This document shows, piece by piece, positions 58,001 through 64,000 of a stretch of DNA of 64,000 nucleotides. Below the pieces are notes generated by a model that made no database searches, was not told the DNA's origin, and saw nothing but the letters and a program-made list of their open reading frames with translations. This DNA comes from Nitrospinaceae bacterium. Its GTDB lineage: Bacteria > Nitrospinota > Nitrospinia > Nitrospinales > VA-1. The position numbers and the translations under genes are program-made. How positions within the stretch are numbered: position 1 is the stretch's first letter; every line of letters begins with the position of its first letter. Where the stretch lies: NCBI GenBank assembly GCA_029261595.1, contig JAJDAZ010000014.1, forward strand, positions 1 through 64,000. Reading direction: 5' to 3'.

Positions 58001-58522
58001 TTACCACAGCAATCCACGACCGAAAATTCCACGGCTGATGCCGTTAAATCCACCAATCGCCGCACCGAGAGCCGCGCCCTGTCCAGGGTTGCCAACAGCC
58101 GCGCCGATTGCCGCACCGGCCGCCGCGCCAAAAGCGCCGCCGATCAAAGTGTCACCCACAACATCCCCCTGGTAGCTATTATAGTTGGAATAGCCTTGTG
58201 CCTGCGGATAGTAGGTCGGCTGAGGATTGTAGGTGCGATACGTCTGTTGATGCACGACTCTTGGAGCCTCGTGATGGTACACATGTTTTTCTACATAGAC
58301 CTGACGGGGCCGATTGTGATGGCCATAACCATGACGAGAACCACGATAATGTCTATTTTGGTGGCCGTACCCACGATGGCCGCCATAATGCGTCACTGTC
58401 TGGTGGCTTTCATACACAGTATGATTGCCTCCGTAGGACCGGTTCTTGTGACCCGCCTGTGCCAATGAACTCATTCCCAAAAGAAACAGAATGCTTAAAG
58501 TTATGATCGCTGTCTTTTTCAT
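58001..58522 (-). CDS. secreted glycine-zipper protein
   Basis: A 173-residue protein with a clear signal peptide (AIITLSILFLLGMSSLAQA), a His/Tyr/Gly/Asn-rich middle (GGHRGYGHQNRHYRGSRHG) and a C-terminal glycine-zipper region (AFGAAAGAAIGAAVGNPGQG) that could form a membrane hairpin. Such proteins (YMGG/Rick-17kDa-like) are usually outer-membrane-associated. ATG 58522 follows GGAGG by 6 bp. It has an excellent sigma-70 promoter. Confidence 0.75.
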   Translation of the reverse strand: MKKTAIITLSILFLLGMSSLAQAGHKNRSYGGNHTVYESHQTVTHYGGHRGYGHQNRHYRGSRHGYGHHNRPRQVYVEKHVYHHEAPRVVHQQTYRTYNPQPTYYPQAQGYSNYNSYQGDVVGDTLIGGAFGAAAGAAIGAAVGNPGQGAALGAAIGGFNGISRGIFGRGLLW

Positions 58523-58578
58523 GACCTGCCTCCGAATTAATGTCAAAAGTGAAAAACCATCCGTCCGTATTTTTTATA

Positions 58579-58607
58579 AGTATAATTACATACAATTTTG
58601 TTGTCAA
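58579..58607 (-). promoter_or_regulatory. near-consensus sigma-70 promoter for the glycine-zipper gene
   Basis: On the minus strand TTGACA, 17 bp, then TATACT (5 of 6). It is followed by an approximately 50-bp leader to the start codon. The rest of the 362-bp gap to 58908 shows only a small CCCTG/CAGGG hairpin near 58712. Confidence 0.75.
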
Positions 58608-58908
58608 TAGTTTTTTTAATAAAATATGCATTTTTTCTACTTTATTTCAAGAGGCCCCTCAAGCCCCTTTTAATCGCCATCCCGATAAAGGGAAAGGTCT
58701 TGTAAAACCCTGCTCAAACAGGGACAGGGGCACGTATTTCCAACTCAGACCCCGAAAACCAAAATCCATCGGTAAATTAAAGTAACTCGTGCAGAGGGTC
58801 GATAATCAGATATAAACCAATTTCAAACGTAGTTACAAAATCAAACAATTAGACAGACCTTATTTCCTTTTACAAATTGAATTTGCGTTGCATTGATGGA
58901 GAATCAGA

Positions 58909-59976
58909 GTGGCCACTCGTGCGGAGGAAATCAGAGTTTTCATCTTAGAAAAAATTCCCGCTCACCCCAAAGACATCGTGGCTTTAACGTCGAATGCCTT
59001 TGGCGTGACCCGAATGACCGTCCACCGTCATTTGAACCGGTTATTGCGAGATAAAAAAATCGTCAAAACCGGGACCACCAAGGGCGCGTCTTATTTCCTC
59101 AAAACCTCCCTGGACAAAACCCTCATCTTCCAGATTCAACCGGACACTCAGGCCGACCAGGTTTGGGACGAGTATATGAAGGGCAGTTTCACGCGCCTTC
59201 CGGACTCTGTTCTGGAAATTTGTCGCTATGGATTCGAGGAAATTTTTAACAATGCCCTCCTGCATTCTGCGGGGAAGGGGGTGGTGGTGAAAACCGTCTG
59301 GAAAAAAGATTCGCTGGAGTTCAGCATCATCGACGACGGCAAGGGAATTTTCAAAAGCCTCCAAAAGGCCTTAGGCCTTCAGGAGATTAGAGAAAGCATC
59401 CTGCATTTGATCAAAGGGAAATACTCCACGCTTCCTGAGAGCCATTCGGGGCACGGCCTGTTTTTTGTGTCGCGACTGTTCGATGTGTTTGGGGTGTTTT
59501 CCGATGGTTTGTTTTACTGCAAGGACAATCTTGGCGACGACTGGTATCTGGAAAAAAGAAAAATCTCCAAATCCAAAGGGACCCGCGTTTCCATGGCGAT
59601 CCGGTTTGATTGCGAGCGCACCTTGAAACAAGTGATCGGCCACGACTGCCAATCGGCCTCTCGACCACCGGGAATCGATAAAACCGAAATCCTGATTGAA
59701 CTCAGCAAAATGGAAGATGAACCCTACGTTTCGCGTTTGCAGGCCAGGCGGGTCTTGCTGGGAATGGAAAAATTCAACCGGATGGTGCTGGATTTTCAAA
59801 ACGTTCCCACCGTCGGACAGGCATTTGTGGATGAAGTTTTCAACAAGTTCCGGTCCAGCCATCCGGCCATCGCCATAGAGACGGTCAATGCCAACCAGGA
59901 TGTGCAATTCATGATCGACAGCAGCCTCCCGCCGGGCACGCAGAAAACCTTGATTTCCCTGGGTGCGGGATCATGA
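58909..59976 (+). CDS. fused HTH - GHKL ATPase - STAS-like (DUF4325) regulator
   Basis: A 355-residue protein with three parts. An N-terminal winged-helix DNA-binding domain (about 1-65, VTRMTVHRHLNRLLRDKKIV) comes first. A GHKL ATPase follows (about 85-225, N-box EEIFNNALLHS, G1 DDGKGIF, G2 SGHGLFFVSRLFD). The C-terminal DUF4325/STAS-like domain (about 262-345) includes VLDFQNVPTVGQAFVDEVFN. Kinase and STAS-like partner are thus in one chain with a DNA-binding module. The start is a GTG with GGAG 7 bp upstream. It overlaps the nuclease gene by 4 bp. Confidence 0.8.
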   Translation: MATRAEEIRVFILEKIPAHPKDIVALTSNAFGVTRMTVHRHLNRLLRDKKIVKTGTTKGASYFLKTSLDKTLIFQIQPDTQADQVWDEYMKGSFTRLPDSVLEICRYGFEEIFNNALLHSAGKGVVVKTVWKKDSLEFSIIDDGKGIFKSLQKALGLQEIRESILHLIKGKYSTLPESHSGHGLFFVSRLFDVFGVFSDGLFYCKDNLGDDWYLEKRKISKSKGTRVSMAIRFDCERTLKQVIGHDCQSASRPPGIDKTEILIELSKMEDEPYVSRLQARRVLLGMEKFNRMVLDFQNVPTVGQAFVDEVFNKFRSSHPAIAIETVNANQDVQFMIDSSLPPGTQKTLISLGAGS

Positions 59977-60713
59977 AAATATCGGTCTTTTCCTTAAACC
60001 GAACCGGCAGGGGAAAGGGGGCGATTAAAATGGTTTTGCTCGCTTTCGTGGTGATGACGACCCTTAATTTCGGCGCGGAAGGTCATGCGGTGGTGTTGAG
60101 CGGAAATGTGATCGACGTGACCGAAGGGGACACCCTGAGTTTAGAGTCCTCGGTTGGCCCCCTGATAAAGGTGCGTTTGAAAGAAGTGGACGCCCCTCAA
60201 TCGGGGCAAACCTTCGGCAGACAGGCCAGGCAATGGGTCGAGGAGCAGGCTCTGGGGAAAAGAGTCTCGATCGAGTACGATTCTGTGGACCGCTACGGCC
60301 GGGCCATCGGCGTGGCGACTCTCCCGGATGGCCGTAATTTGAATAAGGAACTTCTCCGCCTGGGGTATGCCTGGCATTACCGGGTCCATTTTCCGGTGGA
60401 TGAATCTCTGCGAGAGCTGGAATATCGGGCCTGGGGGAAAAAGTCGGGCCTCTGGGTCGATCCATCGGCAGTCCCGCCCTGGGAATTTCGCCGGGAAGCC
60501 GCCCCCCCGCAGGACCCACCGGACGAATTCACGGAAGTGGATTACGACCGAATTTTTAATTACGGTTTGATCGGTCACCTTGAAACAAAATTATACCTGT
60601 GGCCCGATTGCCGGAATTACCCCAGGGACAACCGGGGCTTCGCTGTGTTCGCCAGCAAGCAGGAGGCCCAAACTTCGGGTTTCAAAGTGTCTCCTCATTG
60701 CGCGGCCCGATGA
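59973..60713 (+). CDS. thermonuclease-like (SNase) secreted protein with Ada-like C-terminus
   Basis: A 246-residue protein with an N-terminal signal or anchor (MVLLAFVVMTTLNFGAEG). An SNase OB-fold domain (about 45-165) carries the catalytic Arg in RLKEVDAPQ and Arg in DRYGRAIG; the Staphylococcus Glu43 position reads Gln in GQTFGRQA, as in many bacterial SNase-like proteins. The last 40 residues (LYLWPDCRNYP ... FASKQEAQTSGF ... PHC) resemble the Cys-containing N-terminal Ada zinc domain. It is coupled by overlap to the regulator upstream. Confidence 0.8.
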   Translation: MKISVFSLNRTGRGKGAIKMVLLAFVVMTTLNFGAEGHAVVLSGNVIDVTEGDTLSLESSVGPLIKVRLKEVDAPQSGQTFGRQARQWVEEQALGKRVSIEYDSVDRYGRAIGVATLPDGRNLNKELLRLGYAWHYRVHFPVDESLRELEYRAWGKKSGLWVDPSAVPPWEFRREAAPPQDPPDEFTEVDYDRIFNYGLIGHLETKLYLWPDCRNYPRDNRGFAVFASKQEAQTSGFKVSPHCAAR

Positions 60714-60912
60714 ACCGGACTTTATTCTATGAATTTCCCTCCCCAGATGTGACTCTTTTTCCTCAACCCACGATTAAATGGGAATTGTATTGCGGATGGC
60801 GGTTTCAGTAGTGTACAGTTTTTGATGCTCCTGAAACTTAAGGGCATTTCCTTGATCCCATTCAGTAACAGGCGATTTACAATATCGTTAAAACTCACTC
60901 TTGTTGACAACT

Positions 60913-62244
60913 ATGATTCCTGAATTATTGGCTCCCGCAGGCAGTCCGGAAAAATTGAAATACGCGTTGGCTTATGGAGCCGACGCGGTTTACGCGGGGA
61001 TTCCCAAATTTTCCCTGAGAGCGCGCGAAAATGGATTTAAGGACGCCTCCTTAAAAGAAGCCATCGAAACCACGCATCGGCTCGGCAAAAAAATTTACAT
61101 CACCGCAAATATTCTGCCGCAAAACCGTAAGGTGGAATCGTTCAAAAAGTCCCTGGCTTTTTATGCCGAAGCGAAACCGGATGCTTTTATCATGTCCGAC
61201 CCTGGGTTGATCCGGTACGCGCTCAACGAGTTTCCTGAAATTCCGATCCACCTTTCCGTACAGACGAACACCATGAACTGGCCGTCGGTGGAATTCTGGC
61301 ACGACCAGGGAGTCAAGCGCATCATATTATCGCGGGAACTTTCTTTGGAAGAGGTGCGGGAGATCCATGAAAAAGTTCCCGGCATGGAACTTGAGTCCTT
61401 TGTCCACGGTGCGATCTGTATCGCCTATTCGGGCCGATGTCTGCTTTCCAATTATTTCAATCACCGGGACGCCAACCAGGGCACCTGCACCAACAGTTGC
61501 CGCTGGGAGTACAACGTCCACAAGGAGGGAGAGGAGCCTAAGCCTTCCTCCTGCGGGTCCGAGGGCGGACAAACAGCCGGGGCGCCCCCTCAGCAACCGC
61601 TTCAAGGTAATTATTTGATTGAAGAGGCTAAGCGACCCGGAGAAATGATGCCCATCGATGAAGACGAGCACGGCACCTACATCATGAATTCCAAGGACCT
61701 TCGAGCCATTGAATTTCTCAAGGAACTCAAGGCCGCAGGAGTGATTTCGTTTAAAATTGAAGGACGGTCGAAATCGCTGAACTATCTTTCACTGGTAACG
61801 AAAGCCTACCGAAGGGCAATCGACGATTTGTCTGAAGACCGGTCGTTTGATCCCGGTCTTCTGGATGAAATCAACAAAACCGCCAATCGTGGGTTCACCT
61901 CGGCCTTTTATATTTCCAACTCCAATCGCGAGACCGAGCGTTTTGATTCTCCTCAGGAAGGAGATCTGCCTCAGGTGTTTGGCGGGCAGGTATTGGATTT
62001 GCGCGGCGATGGAATGATGGAAGTGGAAGTCAAGAACCGGGTGGAAGTCGGGGATGAAGTGGAATACATCTCTCCTGACAATCAATACCGGTTCCGCATC
62101 AATGCCATGCAGGATAAAAACGGCGGGTCCATCTCCGTGGCGCACGGAGGCAACGGGACCGCCTGGATTCAGGCTGAAGGGCCGGTGGAACCGTATGCTT
62201 TATTGAGCTTGATAAAAGATCCGGTCGCCGACCCGGTTTCCTAG
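60913..62244 (+). CDS. U32 peptidase-family protein (TrhP/YegQ-like)
   Basis: A 443-residue protein of the U32 family. The N-terminal barrel starts with ELLAPAGSPEKLKYALAYGA. The family signature is ESFVHGAICIAYSGRCLLSN, with further cysteines in GTCTNSCRW that hold an iron-sulfur cluster in studied members. Length and the C-terminal beta domain match TrhP, which hydroxylates uridine 34 of tRNA. A 50-residue insertion near residue 205-245 (SSCGSEGGQTAGAPPQQPLQ) looks disordered. ATG 60913 is chosen over a TTG four codons upstream. Confidence 0.85.
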   Translation: MIPELLAPAGSPEKLKYALAYGADAVYAGIPKFSLRARENGFKDASLKEAIETTHRLGKKIYITANILPQNRKVESFKKSLAFYAEAKPDAFIMSDPGLIRYALNEFPEIPIHLSVQTNTMNWPSVEFWHDQGVKRIILSRELSLEEVREIHEKVPGMELESFVHGAICIAYSGRCLLSNYFNHRDANQGTCTNSCRWEYNVHKEGEEPKPSSCGSEGGQTAGAPPQQPLQGNYLIEEAKRPGEMMPIDEDEHGTYIMNSKDLRAIEFLKELKAAGVISFKIEGRSKSLNYLSLVTKAYRRAIDDLSEDRSFDPGLLDEINKTANRGFTSAFYISNSNRETERFDSPQEGDLPQVFGGQVLDLRGDGMMEVEVKNRVEVGDEVEYISPDNQYRFRINAMQDKNGGSISVAHGGNGTAWIQAEGPVEPYALLSLIKDPVADPVS

Positions 62245-62298
62245 GCTATCGTCAGCTGACTGCGATAAAATTTGAACTCCATTTATGGGATTTTGCAC

Positions 62299-62333
62299 GG
62301 CGTGAGCAAATTCGCCCTCCGCTTTAAGGAGGC
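62299..62333 (+). repeat. intergenic repeat family C, copy 2
   Basis: GGCGTGAGCAAATTCGC then CCTCCGCTTTAAGGAGG, a hairpin that lies 55 bp after the U32 gene and ends before a T-rich run (GTTTTATTT). It may also work as a terminator. Confidence 0.65.
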
Positions 62334-62345
62334 GTGGCGGATGTT

Positions 62346-62540
62346 TTATTTATTGTCCTTTTTGGGAGATTCCGCCCAGGCAATGCTCACGATAATGACC
62401 ACCGCCAAAATGAAACCCATCCAGTCGGTGAAGGAATCCAGGCGAAAATCCAATATGTCAAAGGAAAGCGTGCCGTCGAATAACAGGGCCAGCGCCGCCA
62501 GAATTAATAAAAGGACCGCTTTTTTCAAAACAGGCCCCAA
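62346..62540 (-). CDS. small two-helix membrane protein
   Basis: A 64-residue frame with two hydrophobic helices (KKAVLLLILAALALLF and FILAVVIIVSIAWA) and a basic tail (SPKKDNK). It has the look of a small DUF-type inner-membrane protein. No ATG is available; candidate TTG starts are at 62540 and 62528 and no strong ribosome-binding site is seen, so it is uncertain. Confidence 0.4.
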   Translation of the reverse strand: MGPVLKKAVLLLILAALALLFDGTLSFDILDFRLDSFTDWMGFILAVVIIVSIAWAESPKKDNK

Positions 62541-62751
62541 TGCCCGAAGGGATGAGCCGCAGCTGTCTCGGGTCGATCTTCCTGCGCATACAGTGGAATG
62601 GAGTTCCCAGGATTCATGGTATGAAGATAATTATTTTGTTCCATTACAAAACTAAAATATAATACTTTTGCATTATTTCCTTCAAGTATTTGTCCCCGGC
62701 GCGTTGGAAAGACAAATTCAAACCCCCGGGCAATCAGGAGAATAACATTAA

Positions 62752-63756
62752 ATGGCGGTACCACTCAGGCAGGCCCTCACGATCGGTTATTATTTATTCC
62801 GGCAAAAACTCAAGGGCCGCAAGAAATTTCCTTTGGTTTTAATGCTGGAACCCCTGTTCCGTTGCAATCTGGAATGCGTGGGTTGTGGAAAAATCCAGAA
62901 ACCCAACGAAATCCTGAAACAAAACCTGAGCCCGGAAGACTGCCTCAAAGCAGCCAATGAATGCGGGGCGCCCGTGGTTTCCATTGCCGGGGGCGAACCT
63001 CTGATGCACCCGCAAATTCAGGAAATTGTCGAGGGTCTTATCCATCAGGGCCGTTACGTGTATTTGTGCACCAACGCGCTTCTTCTGGACAATTTTCTCG
63101 GCAAACTCCCGACCTCGCCCCTACTGACGCTTTCCGTCCATCTGGATGGGATGGAAGAGGACCACGATCGCATTGTCGCCCAAGAGGGCACGTTCAAAAC
63201 AGCGGTGGCGGCCATCAAAAAAGCCAAGTCGATGGGTTACCGGGTCAACAGCGCCACCACGTTTTTTGATGAAATGACGGTCGCCAAGGCGGAGGAGTTT
63301 CTCGATTTTGTGAAACCGCTCGGGGTCGATGGAGTGACGCTTGCGTCGGCCTTTCAATACCCCGACGCGCCGGACCAGGAACATTTTTTCGGCAGAAAAC
63401 GGACCTTCGAGTTTTTCAATGAGTTGCTGGAAAAAAATAAAAAAGGCCGTTGGGATATCAACCACTCGCCTTTTTACATGGAGTTTTTACAGGGCAAGCG
63501 CGATTACAATTGCACTCCGTGGGGCAACCCCAATTATTCCGTGCTGGGCTGGCAGAAACCCTGCTACCTTCTGGATGAAGGTTACGCGGAATCTTTTGCA
63601 GAACTCATGGAAAGCACCGAATGGGAAAACTACGGTCACCTGAACAACCCCAAGTGCGCCGATTGCACCGCGCATTGCGGCTACGAAGCGACGGCCGTCC
63701 AGGACGCAACCGCTAGTCTGGGCAATATGCTCGAATCGTCCAAGGCGATGTTTTAA
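62752..63756 (+). CDS. hpnH: adenosyl-hopene transferase HpnH
   Basis: A radical-SAM enzyme that adds adenosine to diploptene, the first step to C35 extended hopanoids. The 334-residue protein has the cluster motif CNLECVGCGK (Cys about residue 39-46), AGGEPLMHPQIQEIV and C-terminal cysteines (CADCTAHCGYE). Extended hopanoids are therefore likely in the membranes; no squalene-hopene cyclase gene is in this window. AGGAG lies 11 bp before the ATG. Confidence 0.95.
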   Translation: MAVPLRQALTIGYYLFRQKLKGRKKFPLVLMLEPLFRCNLECVGCGKIQKPNEILKQNLSPEDCLKAANECGAPVVSIAGGEPLMHPQIQEIVEGLIHQGRYVYLCTNALLLDNFLGKLPTSPLLTLSVHLDGMEEDHDRIVAQEGTFKTAVAAIKKAKSMGYRVNSATTFFDEMTVAKAEEFLDFVKPLGVDGVTLASAFQYPDAPDQEHFFGRKRTFEFFNELLEKNKKGRWDINHSPFYMEFLQGKRDYNCTPWGNPNYSVLGWQKPCYLLDEGYAESFAELMESTEWENYGHLNNPKCADCTAHCGYEATAVQDATASLGNMLESSKAMF

Positions 63757-63763
63757 CCCCGAC

Positions 63764-63799
63764 ACGCCTCCTTCACTGGAGGCGGTTTTGCTCACGCCG
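63764..63799 (-). repeat. intergenic repeat family C, copy 3 (inverted), with terminator-like hairpin
   Basis: On the plus strand CGCCTCC-TTCACT-GGAGGCG is followed by GTTTTG, just 8 bp after hpnH. On the minus strand it reads CGGCGTGAGCAAAACCGCCT, matching family C. It probably ends hpnH transcription. Confidence 0.6.
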
Positions 63800-63935
63800 A
63801 GCAAGATTGCTGGCCTGAGTCCCAATTTGATCGCGGATTCTTCATTCCCGAACCCAAGGCAAACTTGCTCGCGAGTCCCTAAGAAAAAGTCCCGCTGAAA
63901 CATCCAGCACCAGGAAAAATTTAGCGCGCTATAGA

Positions 63936-63974
63936 CCCATCCCACGCTTATATCAGGTCCAGCGTAACGCTGGG
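63936..63974 (+). repeat. intergenic repeat family B, copy 3
   Basis: CCCATCCCACGCTTATATCA then GGTCCAGCGTAACGCTGGG, a diverged copy of the elements at 18906 and 39339. The palindrome arms are intact with a changed centre (GTAAC versus GTCAC). It lies near the right edge of the window. Confidence 0.6.
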
Positions 63975-64000
63975 CAGGGTTACGTTTGAAGGTATTCCGG

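Noticed and set aside
62525-62764. 79-codon minus-strand frame upstream of hpnH
   Set aside because: No ribosome-binding site or motif, and it overlaps a more plausible small membrane protein frame and the hpnH start.

Overview
The window is chromosomal DNA of a Gram-negative (diderm) bacterium. It encodes lipid trafficking to the outer membrane (MlaE/F/D/C), LolB-like and other lipoproteins, the MEP isoprenoid pathway (IspE, IspF, Dxr), hopanoid synthesis (HpnH), a membrane pyrophosphatase, and full-length translation genes. The mix of genes (K+-type HppA, TGS-less ThrS, several TPR lipoproteins, HpnH) and the moderate GC content suggest a deep-branching Proteobacteria-like lineage such as Nitrospinota or a deltaproteobacterial relative. 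That placement is inference; no rRNA gene is present.

Layout. 1-8.8 kb (minus strand): dciA-like, TPR lipoprotein, lolB-like, ispE, tRNA-Gln, prs, rplY, pth, hppA, an order close to the proteobacterial lolB-ispE-prs-rplY-pth block. 9.2-16 kb (plus): an RsbW-type kinase and STAS protein, then mlaE-mlaF-mlaD, a TPR lipoprotein, a GT-C glycosyltransferase and a pentapeptide-repeat protein. 16-20.3 kb (minus): HAD phosphatase, a sugar/choline-type nucleotidyltransferase next to an alpha/alpha-toroid protein, and an SH3 lipoprotein. 20.4-24.6 kb (plus): TPP riboswitch followed by thiS-thiG-thiE-thiC. 24.8-29.3 kb (plus): tRNA-Val, thrS, infC (AUU start), rpmI, rplT, pheS. 29.3-32 kb (minus): a large chemoreceptor.

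32.3-39.1 kb (minus) is the most unusual part. A ketosynthase and an acyl carrier protein are followed by two phytoene-desaturase-like flavoproteins and then FabG, FabZ and a FabI-like reductase. Together they look like a dedicated acyl-chain or polyene pathway that borrows its malonyl supply from primary metabolism. 39.4-45.9 kb (minus) is the classic rpsB-tsf-pyrH-frr-uppS-cdsA-dxr-ispF cluster. 46-49.4 kb: phosphofructokinase and an mlaC-rimO pair. 49.5-53.5 kb (plus): TPR protein, recN, tRNA-His, tRNA-Arg, a Spy-like protein and tRNA-Pro. 53.5-64 kb: an unassigned protein and Mpl; a repeat protein; an ECF sigma/zinc anti-sigma pair; a glycine-zipper protein; a fused HTH-HATPase-STAS-like regulator; a nuclease; a U32 peptidase-family tRNA hydroxylation protein; and HpnH.

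Several families of short palindromic intergenic repeats recur along the window (about 18.8, 18.9, 24.7, 28.1, 37.3, 39.3, 39.9, 62.3, 63.8 and 63.9 kb). I see no insertion-sequence transposase, prophage, CRISPR array, toxin-antitoxin pair or recognised defence system.
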